Shown: positions 37,340-47,243 of the stretch, in pieces
Layout of the letters: every line of letters starts with the position of its first letter
Position numbering within the stretch: the first letter of the stretch is position 1
Origin: Homoserinibacter gongjuensis
GTDB taxonomy: Bacteria; Actinomycetota; Actinomycetes; Actinomycetales; Microbacteriaceae
Direction: 5' to 3'
DNA: 64,000 nucleotides
Assembly (NCBI RefSeq): GCF_030161875.1
Contig: NZ_BSVA01000001.1
Coordinates: forward strand, 2,542,001 to 2,606,000
Translations under genes and position numbers: made by a program
Notes under the pieces: generated by a model
Told to the model about the DNA's origin: nothing
Database searches by the model: none
Seen by the model: only the letters and a program-made list of their open reading frames with translations

Positions 37340-40251
37340 GCCCCCGGGCGATCACTCTCACGGAGCTCGCCCGGCTGGGCTTCGCCGAGCTCGGGAGTGC
37401 TGCCGCTGCTCTTCCGGAGGTTCCGGATGCGGTGCTTCCGCTGTTCTCGTACGCCGCGGACCCCGACCAGGCGCTCCGCGAGCTCGTCGAGCTGCGCGAA
37501 CGGGACGCGGCCGCGACCGACGCCGTGCTCGCCCACGAGGATGCCGCGCGGCGTCTGATCGAGGTGCTGGGCGCATCCGAGGGGCTCGCGGTGTTCCTGA
37601 AGCGACACCCCGCGGAGCTCGCGGTGCTGACCGAACCGATGGAGTCGCCCGCACCCGCGGCGAGCTACCGGGCGGCGTTGCTCGCGGCCGTCCAGGGGCT
37701 CACGGGTGAGGACGGCGCGAACGCCCTCCGCCGCACGTATCGCCGGGAGCTGGTGCGGCTCGCGGCGTGGGACCTCGACCAGCCCGAGCCGATCGACACG
37801 CTGCCGCAGGTGGCGGCGGCCCTCGCCGATCTCGCCGGGGCCGCCCTGGATGCCGCCCTCGCCGTCGCACGTTCCGGTTCGCGCTTCCCCGCCGACGAGG
37901 TTGCCGCAACGCAGCTCGCGATCATCGGCATGGGCAAGGCCGGCGCGCGCGAGCTCAACTACCTGAGCGATGTCGACGTGATCTTCGTCGCCGCGGGTGA
38001 CGGCATCTCGGACGCGCGCGCCGTGGAGATCGCGACGCGCCTCGCCGTCGACACCATGAACGCCATCCACGAACTCGCGCTCGAGCCCCCGCTGTGGGAG
38101 GTCGACGCGAATCTGCGACCAGAGGGCAAGGACGGCGCGCTCGTGCGCACCCTGGACTCGCACCTCGCCTATTACGACCGCTGGGCGAAGAGCTGGGAGT
38201 TCCAGGCGCTGCTGAAGGCCCGGGCACTCGCGGGTGACCTCGAGCTGGGGGAGCGCTTCGTGGCGGGCGTCGCCCCGAAGGTCTGGTCGGCGTCGTCTCG
38301 CGAGGGCTTCGTGGAGTCCGTGCAGCGGATGCGCGAGCGCGTGCTCGCGCACATCCCGCGCGACGAGGTCGACGTGCAGCTCAAGCTCGGGCCGGGCGGC
38401 CTGCGCGATGTGGAGTTCACGATCCAGCTGCTGCAGCTCGTTCACGGTCAGGTCGACGGGGAGATCCGGCAGCGCTCGACACTCGACGCGCTCGACGCAC
38501 TCGCCGAGCGCGGGTACATCGGCCGCGTCGAGGCCGCCGAATTCGGGCGCGACTACCGCTTCCTGCGCCTGCTCGAGCACCGCATCCAGCTGTCCCGATT
38601 GCGTCGCACCCACCTCATGCCGCGCAGCGAGGCGGAGCAGCGCGCCGTCGCGCGCGGCAGCCGGGTGGCGTCCACCGCCTCGGAGCTCATCGACACCTGG
38701 CACGGGGTGCAGCAGAGTGTGCGCGGGCTGCACGAGCGGTTGTTCTACCGTCCGCTGCTCTCGGCCGTCGCGTCGCTGCCGGAGGAGGGCTTCGCGCTCA
38801 CGAGCGAGCAGGCCGAGGCGCGGCTCGCCGCGATCGGCTTCCTCGACCCGGGAGGCGCGCTGCGGCACATCGCGGCCCTCACGGGCGGTGTGTCGCGACG
38901 TGCGGCGATCCAGCGCGCTCTGTTGCCCGTCATGCTGCGGTGGCTCGCGGAGGGGGCGGATCCCGACTACGGGCTGCTCGCGTTCCGCCGGCTCTCGGAG
39001 GATCTGGGTGAGACTCACTGGTTCCTGCGGATGTTGCGCGACTCATCCGGCGTCGCCGAACGACTCACGCACGTGCTGTCGGGGTCGCGCTACATCGGCG
39101 GCCTGTTCGAGCGCATCCCCGAAGCGGCCGCCTGGCTCGAGAACGACGCCGAGCTGCAGCCGCGACCGCTTCCGGAGCTGCTCGACGAGACGGAGGCGAC
39201 CATCGCGCGCTACGCGGGCGACGCGGATGCGGCGGCCAAGGCGTTGCGCACAGCTCGCCGCCGCGAGGTGCTGCGTCTCTCGCTCGCGGCGATGGTCGGC
39301 CTCGTGTCGGTCGAGGATCTCGGGGTGGCCCTGTCGGATGTGACGACGGCGATCCTCACGGGCGCGCTGCGGTTGGCGCGCCGCGGTTCCGATGAGCTCG
39401 AGTTCGGCATCATCGCGATGGGTCGCTATGGCGGGGCCGAGCTCGGGTTCGGCAGCGACGCCGACATCATGTACGTCTACCGGGGCACGAGCGGCGACGC
39501 CGACGCGGCGCAGAAGCGCGCCGAGCAGATCGTGCACGAGATCAAGCGCCTCACCGACGACGTGCGGCTGCCACTCGATCTCGACCTGGGCTTGCGCCCG
39601 GAGGGCAAGAACGGCGCGATCGTGCGCTCGCTCGAGAGCTATCGCGCCTACTACGCCCGCTGGTCGCTCACCTGGGAGGCGCAGGCGCTGCTCCGGGCGC
39701 GCGGCGTCGCGGGCGACGAGGCGCTGCTCGACGACTTCACGACGATGGCCGACGGCATCCGCTTTCCCGCGTCGATCGGTCCGGATGCGGTGCGCGAGGT
39801 CAAGCGCATCAAGGCGCGCGTCGAGTCGGAGCGGCTACCCCAGGGCGCCGACCCGGCGCGGCACCTCAAGCTCGGTCGCGGTTCCCTGTCGGATGTCGAG
39901 TGGCTCGTGCAGCTCTGGCAGCTCGAGCACGCCCACGACGTGCCGGCCCTGCGTACGACCTCCACGCTGCGCGCCCTCGCCGCTGCCGTCGACACAGGGC
40001 TCGTCACGGAACCGGATGCGGAACGCCTGCGCGCGGCCTGGCTCATCGCATCCCGCGCCCGTTCCGCGATGACGCTCTGGACCGCGAAGACCGCCGACGT
40101 GCTGCCCACCGACCGCCGCGCCCTGGAGGGCGTCGCGCGCCTCATGGAGTACCCGCCGCACTCCGCGAGCCGCCTCGACGACGACTACCTGCGCACGACC
40201 CGCCGTTCCCGCCAGGTGTTCGAGCGTCTCTTCTACGGCTCGCGCCTCTGA
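37336..40251 (+). CDS. glnE: Bifunctional glutamine synthetase adenylyltransferase/deadenylylase
   Basis: About 971 residues with two nucleotidyltransferase domains: GKAGARELNYLSDVDVIFV in the N-terminal half and MGRYGGAELGFGSDADIMYVY in the C-terminal half. Each is followed by a helical region with LGPGGLRDVEFTIQ or LGRGSLSDVEWLVQ. The first domain removes AMP from GlnA, the second adds it, in response to nitrogen state. Sequence similarity begins right after the glnA2 stop. The best in-frame start is CTG 37336, overlapping that stop as CTGA; no ATG or GTG is nearby (next GTG about 95 bases on). Confidence 0.93.
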   Translation: MSPRAITLTELARLGFAELGSAAAALPEVPDAVLPLFSYAADPDQALRELVELRERDAAATDAVLAHEDAARRLIEVLGASEGLAVFLKRHPAELAVLTEPMESPAPAASYRAALLAAVQGLTGEDGANALRRTYRRELVRLAAWDLDQPEPIDTLPQVAAALADLAGAALDAALAVARSGSRFPADEVAATQLAIIGMGKAGARELNYLSDVDVIFVAAGDGISDARAVEIATRLAVDTMNAIHELALEPPLWEVDANLRPEGKDGALVRTLDSHLAYYDRWAKSWEFQALLKARALAGDLELGERFVAGVAPKVWSASSREGFVESVQRMRERVLAHIPRDEVDVQLKLGPGGLRDVEFTIQLLQLVHGQVDGEIRQRSTLDALDALAERGYIGRVEAAEFGRDYRFLRLLEHRIQLSRLRRTHLMPRSEAEQRAVARGSRVASTASELIDTWHGVQQSVRGLHERLFYRPLLSAVASLPEEGFALTSEQAEARLAAIGFLDPGGALRHIAALTGGVSRRAAIQRALLPVMLRWLAEGADPDYGLLAFRRLSEDLGETHWFLRMLRDSSGVAERLTHVLSGSRYIGGLFERIPEAAAWLENDAELQPRPLPELLDETEATIARYAGDADAAAKALRTARRREVLRLSLAAMVGLVSVEDLGVALSDVTTAILTGALRLARRGSDELEFGIIAMGRYGGAELGFGSDADIMYVYRGTSGDADAAQKRAEQIVHEIKRLTDDVRLPLDLDLGLRPEGKNGAIVRSLESYRAYYARWSLTWEAQALLRARGVAGDEALLDDFTTMADGIRFPASIGPDAVREVKRIKARVESERLPQGADPARHLKLGRGSLSDVEWLVQLWQLEHAHDVPALRTTSTLRALAAAVDTGLVTEPDAERLRAAWLIASRARSAMTLWTAKTADVLPTDRRALEGVARLMEYPPHSASRLDDDYLRTTRRSRQVFERLFYGSRL

Positions 40252-40258
40252 GAACGGC

Positions 40259-40292
40259 GTCAGGGCCGCCTTCCGAAGAAGACGGCCCTGAC
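40259..40292. terminator. Hairpin between convergent glnE and glnA1
   Basis: GTCAGGGCCG (40259-40268) and CGGCCCTGAC (40283-40292) form a perfect 10-bp stem, with CTTC/GAAG able to extend pairing in the loop. It separates two converging genes and can act both ways. Confidence 0.75.
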
Positions 40293-40311
40293 AGCGACGT
40301 TGGCGAGGGGC

Positions 40312-41748
40312 TTACACCCCGAAGTACAGCTCGTACTCGAAGGGGTGCGGGCGCTGGGCGAAGGGGAGGAGCTCCTTCTCGCGCTTGTAGGCGATCCAGG
40401 TGTCGATGAGGTCCTGGGTGAACACGCCGCCCTCGAGGAGGTAGTCGTGGTCGGACTCGAGGGCGCGCAGGGCCTCCTCGAGCGAGCCCGGCAGCTGCGG
40501 GATGTTGCGGGCTTCCTCGGGCGGCAGCTCGTAGAGGTCCTTGTCGACGGGCTCGTGGGGCTCGATCTTGTTCTTGATGCCGTCGATGCCGGCCATGAGC
40601 TGCACCGCGAACGCGAGGTACGGGTTGCCCGATGCGTCGGGCGCGCGGAACTCGATGCGCTTCGCCTTCGGGTTGGTGCCCGTGATCGGGATGCGGATCG
40701 CGGCCGAGCGGTTACCGGCCGAGTACACCAGGTTGACCGGCGCCTCGAACCCGGGGATGAGCCGGCGGTACGAGTTGACGGTCGGGTTGGTGAACGCCGA
40801 GATCGACGCCGCGTGCTTCAGGATGCCGCCGATGTACCAGCGCGCGATGTCGGAGAGGCCGCCGTAGCCCTGCTCGTCGTAGAACAGCGGCTTGCCCTCG
40901 TTCCACAGCGACTGGTGGGTGTGCATGCCCGAACCGTTGTCGCCCATGAGCGGCTTCGGCATGAAGGTCGCCGTCTTGCCCCACTCGAGCGCCGTGTTCT
41001 TGACGATGTACTTGAACTTCAGGATGTCATCCGCCGAGTGCACCATCGTGTCGAACTTGTAGTTGATCTCGCCCTGGCCGGCGGTGCCCACCTCGTGGTG
41101 GCTGCGCTCGACCTCGAGCCCGACCTCCATGAGCTTGAGCACGATGTCATCGCGGAGGTCGGCGTGCTGGTCGACCGGGGTGACGGGGAAGTAGCCGCCC
41201 TTGAAGGGGGTCTTGTTGGCGAGGTTGCCGCCCTCTTCCTCGCGCCCCGAGTTCCAGGCGGCCTCCGAGGAGTCCACCTCGTAGTACGACTTGTTCTGCT
41301 TCACCTCGTAGCGCACGTCGTCGAAGATGTAGAACTCCGCCTCGGGGGCGAAGAACGCCGTGTCGGCGATCCCGGTCGAGGCGAGGTACTTCTCGGCCTT
41401 CTTGGCCACCTGGCGCGGGTCGCGCCCGTAGACCTCGCCCGTGCGGGGGTTGTAGATGTCGAAGATGATGACGAGCGTGCGCTCGGTGCGGAACGGGTCG
41501 ACGTACGCCGTGGAGATGTCGGGGATGAGCTGCAGGTCCGACTCGTGGATCGATTGGAAGCCGCGGATCGACGAGCCGTCGAAGAGCTGGCCGACCGTGA
41601 AGAAGTCCTCGTCGACGGTCGAGGCGGGGATGTTGAAGTGCTGCTGGATGCCCGGCAGGTCGGTGAAGCGGATGTCGAGGAACTTGACATCCGTGTCCTT
41701 GATGAACTTCAGCACCTCAGACGAGTCGCTGAACAGAGGCTTGGACAT
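40312..41748 (-). CDS. glnA: Glutamine synthetase type I, adenylylated form
   Basis: A 478-residue dodecameric-type [17 protein letters not shown], then [16 protein letters not shown], then [16 protein letters not shown], then [12 protein letters not shown], then [12 protein letters not shown]. The GlnE target Tyr is near residue 406 in [21 protein letters not shown]. It is the main ammonium-assimilating enzyme. ATG 41748 is chosen for family fit. It converges with glnE across a terminator; the 130-base region upstream holds its promoter. Confidence 0.97.
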   Translation of the reverse strand: MSKPLFSDSSEVLKFIKDTDVKFLDIRFTDLPGIQQHFNIPASTVDEDFFTVGQLFDGSSIRGFQSIHESDLQLIPDISTAYVDPFRTERTLVIIFDIYNPRTGEVYGRDPRQVAKKAEKYLASTGIADTAFFAPEAEFYIFDDVRYEVKQNKSYYEVDSSEAAWNSGREEEGGNLANKTPFKGGYFPVTPVDQHADLRDDIVLKLMEVGLEVERSHHEVGTAGQGEINYKFDTMVHSADDILKFKYIVKNTALEWGKTATFMPKPLMGDNGSGMHTHQSLWNEGKPLFYDEQGYGGLSDIARWYIGGILKHAASISAFTNPTVNSYRRLIPGFEAPVNLVYSAGNRSAAIRIPITGTNPKAKRIEFRAPDASGNPYLAFAVQLMAGIDGIKNKIEPHEPVDKDLYELPPEEARNIPQLPGSLEEALRALESDHDYLLEGGVFTQDLIDTWIAYKREKELLPFAQRPHPFEYELYFGV

Positions 41749-41878
41749 AGGGGAATACTCCAGGGGCGTGGAACGGGTCGGCTGCGGGTGCAGACGATGC
41801 GAGGTTAGGGCGACGGCATTTCCCGACGGTGACCGGTTTGTTTCCGGCATGTTACGCGGTGCTGCCTAGAGTGAGGGG

Positions 41879-42301
41879 GTGAGTTCTCCCGCCGCCGACC
41901 CCGTCGAGAACCGCTGGCCGGGAGAGAGGCTCGGGTTGCCCGAGTCGGGACCGCGCTCGATCGGGCGCCTGGGACGGCGTCTCATCGCGATCGTGATCGA
42001 TTGGGGTGTCGCCTACCTGCTGTCGTGGGCGTTCTTTCCGACGCAGTTGGGCACCGACCCGTTCATCACGCTCGGCATCTTCGCGGCCCTGCAATATCTC
42101 TTCCTCATCGTCGTGAATGGCAGCCTCGGCCATCTTCTCGTCCGGCTCCGCGTGGTGCCGCTCGCGGGCGGCTACCTGGGTCTGTGGCGACCGCTTGTGC
42201 GCACGCTGCTGCTGTGTCTCGGCATCCCCGCGCTCATCTGGGATCGCGACCAGCGCGGCCTCCACGACAAGGCGGCAGGCACCGTCCTCGTGCGCGTCTG
42301 A
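41879..42301 (+). CDS. RDD-family membrane protein
   Basis: A 140-residue protein. The RDD signature is seen in GRLGRRLIAIVIDWGVAYLLSWA (R-R and D in the first helix); the second helix is FITLGIFAALQYLFLIVVN, and the end has WDRDQRGLHDKAAGTVLV, also a family trait. There are three hydrophobic helices. Function unknown; some RDD proteins act as ion antiporters. GTG 41879 has GAGGGG upstream. It diverges from glnA. Confidence 0.9.
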   Translation: MSSPAADPVENRWPGERLGLPESGPRSIGRLGRRLIAIVIDWGVAYLLSWAFFPTQLGTDPFITLGIFAALQYLFLIVVNGSLGHLLVRLRVVPLAGGYLGLWRPLVRTLLLCLGIPALIWDRDQRGLHDKAAGTVLVRV

Positions 42302-42410
42302 GTTCCCCGATCGGCGAGCCTTGACCTGAGAAGGGCTCGGCGGGAGACTGTGCTCAAAGGACGCCACCCGAGACGTCTCCACTCCGGAATCCGGAATGCG
42401 AGGTGGCAGG

Positions 42411-43358
42411 GTGACGGCAGTCGGACATCACGGTCACCCGGCGCCTCTCTGGCCACCGGATGCGGCACCCGCGCACCACGGCGTCGTGACCGCACGCCAC
42501 GTCGCGCTCGTGCTGGCGAGCTTCGCGCTGCTCATCGGCGCCTTCGCGCGCCCGATCGACGCGCCCACCTGGACGGTGCCGACGACTGTGCGGGATTCGG
42601 CACCGGGTGAGCAACTCGTGCGCGCCAGCGCGGTGGCGAAGCTGCGCGTGCTCGAGCAGGCGAGATCGGCGGCGCAGCTCGTGTGGGACGACTCCGCCGA
42701 CCGCGTGCTCGACGAGTCGCCACGCGTGAAGCTGCATGCGGCCATCACCCGTGCCACGCAGGTCGCCGAGCGCGTCCGCACGAGCGTCGTCTGGCCGGGA
42801 ACCACCCTCGAAGCGACAGTCGCAGCGAATGCGGTGGCACTCGATCACGCGAGCGTTGCGCTTGCCTCCGCCGTGAGCGGCGTCGACGACGCCGTCACGG
42901 CCTGGGAGGCCGAGCAGGCACGACTCGCCGCCGAGGCGGAGGCGGCACGGCAGGCGGCCGCAGCTGCCGCGGCGGCGGCACGGCACGCGGGCGCGCCGCG
43001 CGCCGCTCCGGCCGGGGTCGCCGGTGTGCACATCGAGAGCATCTGGACCTCGGGCGGCCAGTCCGAGATCGACGCGTGCCGCGGATCCGTCAACGTCGCG
43101 GCGGTTGCGAGCTACCTCGGTGCAGGCTTCTACGCGGCCGAGCACTGGTCGTGCGGTGGTTCGGCATGGCGCGGCATCGGAACCGGTTCGCTCGTCGAGT
43201 TCGCCGGTTACGGCACCTATCGCGTCGCCGGTCTCGTCGGCGGTCTCAGCTACGGCGTCGACGCATCCGTACTCCCCGCCGGATATGCCGGCTACTACCA
43301 GACCTGCATCGGCGGCAGCTCGTCGAACATGACGGTGTGGCTGCTGACCCGGGCCTGA
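42411..43358 (+). CDS. Membrane-anchored or secreted coiled-coil protein with a Cys-containing C-terminal domain, unknown
   Basis: GTG 42411 has GAGG seven bases upstream; ATG 42396 is also in frame. After about 25 residues comes a hydrophobic helix (HVALVLASFALLIGAFA), then a helical region of about 130 residues ending in an Ala/Glu/Arg repeat (EAEAARQAAAAAAAAARHAG). The C-terminal domain of about 105 residues begins HIESIWTSGGQSEIDACRGS and has three more features: AEHWSCGGSAW, a beta-rich YGTYRVAGLVGG, and YYQTCIGG. Three Cys suggest an exported fold. I do not recognise the domain. Confidence 0.7.
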   Translation: MTAVGHHGHPAPLWPPDAAPAHHGVVTARHVALVLASFALLIGAFARPIDAPTWTVPTTVRDSAPGEQLVRASAVAKLRVLEQARSAAQLVWDDSADRVLDESPRVKLHAAITRATQVAERVRTSVVWPGTTLEATVAANAVALDHASVALASAVSGVDDAVTAWEAEQARLAAEAEAARQAAAAAAAAARHAGAPRAAPAGVAGVHIESIWTSGGQSEIDACRGSVNVAAVASYLGAGFYAAEHWSCGGSAWRGIGTGSLVEFAGYGTYRVAGLVGGLSYGVDASVLPAGYAGYYQTCIGGSSSNMTVWLLTRA

Positions 43359-43364
43359 CGGTGA

Positions 43365-44063
43365 TCAGCGCGGACGCGGCGCGCGCATCCGCATCGGGTC
43401 GATACCCCCGGGGATCTTGAACCCCTTGACCTTCGCGACCGAGGTGAGGCGCTTCTCGACCTGGATGACCTCGGCCTTGGTGAGCTTGCGCGGGAGGCGA
43501 TTGAGCTTGCCGGAGATCTTGTGCAGCGGCACGGCATCCGTGTCGGGGCCGACGTAGATCAGGTGCAGCGGCACGTTCGGCAGCAGTCGCGCCACGGCCA
43601 CCCGCTCCTTCTCGAGCATGGGCTGGGTGCGGGAGCGCGGCCCCTCGCCGATCAGGACGACGCCGGGGCGGCCGACGGCGCGATACACCGCATCCTTGGT
43701 GCGCGGGCTGAAGGCGATGGGCTCCTCGTTGCCGATCCAGGAGCGGCGCAGGCCGTTCTTGAGCACGGCCCCGACGGCGCCCGGCTGACCCGCGATCTGC
43801 GAGTACGCGGCACGTTCGGCCCGGCGCCCGAGGATCACGAGCACGAGCAGCAGCCCCGCCATGACGCCCGTGACGATGTAGAGGATCCAGGCGATCACGT
43901 TGTCGCCGAAGAACACCGAGAGCACGATGGCGATCGCGATCGGGATGAGGAAGGCGAGGATCAGATACCAGGTGATGTGGGGATCCGACCGACGGGTCAT
44001 CTGGAAGACCTGCCACATCTGCTTGATGCGGCCGGGCTCCTTCTCGGATGTGCTGCGTGCCAT
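43365..44063 (-). CDS. DUF4191 family membrane protein
   Basis: A 232-residue protein with two adjacent hydrophobic helices (ITWYLILAFLIPIAIAIVLSVFF and WILYIVTGVMAGLLLVLVIL), followed by a soluble domain with AVGRPGVVLIGEGPRSRTQPML and KLTKAEVIQVEKRLTSVA. It matches the actinobacterial DUF4191 family, nearly always encoded next to lipA as here (20 bases downstream). Function unknown. Confidence 0.92.
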   Translation of the reverse strand: MARSTSEKEPGRIKQMWQVFQMTRRSDPHITWYLILAFLIPIAIAIVLSVFFGDNVIAWILYIVTGVMAGLLLVLVILGRRAERAAYSQIAGQPGAVGAVLKNGLRRSWIGNEEPIAFSPRTKDAVYRAVGRPGVVLIGEGPRSRTQPMLEKERVAVARLLPNVPLHLIYVGPDTDAVPLHKISGKLNRLPRKLTKAEVIQVEKRLTSVAKVKGFKIPGGIDPMRMRAPRPR

Positions 44064-44083
44064 GGCTTCCAGCCTAGGGTCTC

Positions 44084-45073
44084 CTAGGACACCGCCTGCG
44101 CGAACCCGAGTTCGCTGTCGGCGAGATGCGCCAGGTGCTCCGGGATGTCGCGGCCCTTCGCGAGCATCGACCGCGCCCACAGGCGGCCGGCGCGGTAGCT
44201 CGAGCGCACCAGGGGACCGGCGAGCACCCCGAGGAAGCCGAGCTCCTCGGCCTCCTCCTTGATCTCGACGAACTCCTCAGGCCGAACCCAACGCGCGACC
44301 GGCAGGTGGCGGGGAGAGGGGCGCAGGTACTGGGTCACGGTGATGATGTCGCAGCCCGCGTCGCGCAGCTCGCGAAGGGCGTGACTGATCTCGTGCCGCT
44401 CCTCGCCCATCCCCAGGATGAGGTTCGACTTCGTGATGAGTCCCGCCTCGTGGGCCGCGGTGATCACGCCGAGCGAGCGGTCGTAGCGGAACGCCGGGCG
44501 GATGCGTTTGAAGATGCGCGGAACCGTCTCGACGTTGTGCGCGAACACCTCAGGTCGGCTCGAGAACACCTCGCCGAGCAGCTCGGGGTTGCCGGAGAAG
44601 TCCGTCGCCAGGATCTCGACGCCCGTGCCCGGATTGGCGGCGTGGATGGCACGCACCGTCTCGGCATGCAACCAGGCTCCCTCGTCAGGCAGGTCGTCGC
44701 GGGCGACTCCCGTGACCGTCGCGTAGCGCAGGCCCATCCGCTGCACCGATTCGGCGACGCGGCGCGGCTCGTCGGTGTCATAGGCGGCGGGCTTGCCCGT
44801 GTCGATCTGGCAGAAGTCGCAACGCCTGGTGCACTGGCTCCCGCCGATGAGGAACGTCGCTTCGCGGTCCTCCCAGCACTCGTAGATGTTGGGGCACCCC
44901 GCTTCCTGGCACACGGTGTGCAGGTCCTCGCTCTTCACGAGCGACTGCAGCGCCGTGAACTCGGGCCCCATCTTGGCGCGGGTCTTGATCCACTCCGGCT
45001 TGCGCTCGATCGGGGTCTGGGCATTGCGTACCTCGAGGCGCAGCAGCTTGCGGCCCTCGGGAGGCGTGCTCAT
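44084..45073 (-). CDS. lipA: Lipoyl synthase
   Basis: A 329-residue radical SAM enzyme that inserts two sulfurs into octanoyl groups. Auxiliary cluster Cys: [12 protein letters not shown]. Radical-SAM cluster: CTRRCDFCQ. The C-terminal Ser ligand is in [13 protein letters not shown] overlaps the lipB stop (ATGA), so the two act in sequence on lipoyl domains such as that of SucB. Confidence 0.97.
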   Translation of the reverse strand: MSTPPEGRKLLRLEVRNAQTPIERKPEWIKTRAKMGPEFTALQSLVKSEDLHTVCQEAGCPNIYECWEDREATFLIGGSQCTRRCDFCQIDTGKPAAYDTDEPRRVAESVQRMGLRYATVTGVARDDLPDEGAWLHAETVRAIHAANPGTGVEILATDFSGNPELLGEVFSSRPEVFAHNVETVPRIFKRIRPAFRYDRSLGVITAAHEAGLITKSNLILGMGEERHEISHALRELRDAGCDIITVTQYLRPSPRHLPVARWVRPEEFVEIKEEAEELGFLGVLAGPLVRSSYRAGRLWARSMLAKGRDIPEHLAHLADSELGFAQAVS

Positions 45074-45744
45074 GCCGGTACCGCCACATCGTGCGTGGCG
45101 CGCGCGGCGAGACTGCCGGCGAGCGCGTTCTCGAAACGGCGGATGACATCCGGCACGACATCGCGCGGTGTCACCTGCCGCCCGAGCTCACGGCTCATCG
45201 TCGTGACGCCGGCGTCGCGGATGCCGCACGCGATGATCGAGCGATAGGGCACGAGATCGTTGCTGCAGTTCAGCGCGAAGCCGTGCATGGTGACCCCGTC
45301 GGCGACACGGATGCCGATGGCGGCGATCTTGTCGGCAGGGGCTCCCGGCCGATCGATCCACACCCCGCTGCGTCCCTCGACGCGCACGCCGGAGATGCCG
45401 TGGTCGGCGAGCACGTCGATCAGCAGGTCCTCGAGGCGTCGCACATAGGCGACCACGTCGATCGGGTCGGCGAGCCGCACGATGGGATAGCCCACGAGCT
45501 GTCCGGGGCCGTGCCAGGTGATCTTGCCGCCACGATCGACGTCGATGACGGGCGTGCCGTCAGCGGGCCTCTCGTGCGGTTCGGTCCGCTTGCCGGCGGT
45601 ATAGACGGGCGGGTGCTCCAGAAGAAGCACGGTATCGGGCGCCCGGCCACTCGCGACGTCGGCGTGCAGAGCACGCTGGCGTTCGAGGGCCGTCGAATAC
45701 GACACGGAATTGGCGCTTAGTCCCGCGTCGACATAGTCGACCAC
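45070..45744 (-). CDS. lipB: Octanoyl-[ACP]:protein N-octanoyltransferase
   Basis: A 224-residue cofactor transferase that moves octanoyl from ACP to lipoyl-domain Lys. Motifs: [39 protein letters not shown] with the catalytic Lys, and the catalytic Cys in [14 protein letters not shown] 45744 is the start. It is coupled to lipA and diverges from the pseudokinase gene, 108 bases away. Confidence 0.96.
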   Translation of the reverse strand: MVDYVDAGLSANSVSYSTALERQRALHADVASGRAPDTVLLLEHPPVYTAGKRTEPHERPADGTPVIDVDRGGKITWHGPGQLVGYPIVRLADPIDVVAYVRRLEDLLIDVLADHGISGVRVEGRSGVWIDRPGAPADKIAAIGIRVADGVTMHGFALNCSNDLVPYRSIIACGIRDAGVTTMSRELGRQVTPRDVVPDVIRRFENALAGSLAARATHDVAVPA

Positions 45745-45852
45745 CCGTCAACCCTAACCCGTCCGATCCTCCCCAACCGACCGTTCGGGGTGGTGTTACC
45801 GATTCTCGGCGGATGCCGCCCGGGCCGGCGCACCGCGTCGCACGATCGTGGG

Positions 45853-47243
45853 GTGAGCATCGTGCGCGAGTTACCGGGGATCCGCATCGTCCGTCCGCTC
45901 GGAGGCGACGCGCACCGCGAGCGTTGGCTCGTGCGGCTGGAGGGCGAACGACCGCGGCCCGCCGTGCTCGTGCGGCCTCTCGACACGGTCGGGGCCCGCA
46001 TGGTGCGCGCCGAGGCCGTCGCACTGGATCGAGCTCGGGGTGCCGGAATCGTCTCGCTCGTGGATGTCGTCGATGATCGGATGGGCGCCGCCGTGCTGCG
46101 CGACCATTGCGTCGGTCCGCGCCTGGCGACCCTGCTCGCCGAACGCGAGCAGTGGGATGCCGGCGAGGTCGTCGCCGTGCTGCGCCCCGTCGTGGAGGCG
46201 GTCGCGCGGCTGCACGCGGCGGGCGTCGCGCACGCTGAGCTGAGCGCCGCCGCGGTCGTCGTGGCCGAGACCGGGGAGTGCTCGTCGATCTCGGGCACGC
46301 CGAGCTGTTCGCGCCGGGTTCGCCTGAGGCCGTGCTGGCGCGGCTCGGCGCCGTGGCCCGCGATCGGGATGCCGTGCGTGCCCTCGCCGGCGACGTACTG
46401 CAGCGGGTGGCCGGCTCGCGGGCGCGAGCGGCGCACGTGCTCGCCGACGCGATCGAAGAGACCCCCGCCGCGGCGCTCGTCGCCACCCTTGGAGATGGCC
46501 TCGTCGACCTCGCGGCGGCCGTGCCCGTTGCACGTCTCGACCCGCCGTCGCTCGACCCGTCAGCCCGCCAGTCTCAGGCGATGCGACTCGTTCCCGTCGT
46601 GCAGGACGAGGTCACGGCCGAGCCCGAGGCCGATTCCACGGTGCGATCCCAGCGATACGCGGCGGTGTCGGCGCGGGTATCGGCGAGGGCGCGTGCCCTG
46701 CGCGCTCGCCTCGACGCCCTTCCGACCGCCCGGCGCCGCCTCGTGGTCGCGGGTGGGGCGGCCGTCGCCGCCGGGGCGGTGCTCCTGGCCCTTCCGACCG
46801 CCGCAGACGCGCAGGGATCGCGGCCGGCCGGCGAGCTGCGTCCGGCCGCGGCCTCCCCAGAGGTGACCGAGCCCCCTCCCGCTGAGCCCCGCGAGACCGC
46901 GACCGATGTCGTGATCGCGGGCGATGATCCGGTCGCCGCCGCGCTCGCGCTGCTCGAGAGACGTGCTGGCTGCTTCGCCGAGCTCTCGGTGCTGTGCCTG
47001 GAGCACGTCGATCAGCAGGGTTCCTCGGCGTTGACGGCCGATCGCGCCGCCATACAGCAGCTGCGCGACGGCGACGAGGCCGACTACGCCACGGCGGAGG
47101 CCGACGCCGCGCGGCTCGTGGAGCGACTGGGTGACAGCGCGCTCGTGGAGGTCGGCCCGCAAACGGCTCCGGCCTCGCTGCTGCTGATGAGAAGCGAGGC
47201 CGGATGGCGTATTCGCGACTGGGTCGCGAGCGGAATCGACTAG
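45853..47243 (+). CDS. Membrane-anchored protein with degenerate Ser/Thr-kinase-like domain (frameshift near 46273)
   Basis: About 463 residues after one G is restored in GGGG 46273-46276. Residues 1-190 follow the kinase fold ([20 protein letters not shown], then [21 protein letters not shown], then [11 protein letters not shown]). Catalytic residues are lost: the beta-3 Lys position reads AVLVRPL, HRD becomes HAE, the metal Asn is Ala, and DFG is DLG. A hydrophobic helix near residue 295 ([18 protein letters not shown]) is followed by an acidic extracellular part of about 140 residues ending WRIRDWV. It is therefore a likely pseudokinase receptor or scaffold. Its stop shares CTAG with convergent sucB. 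Confidence 0.78.
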
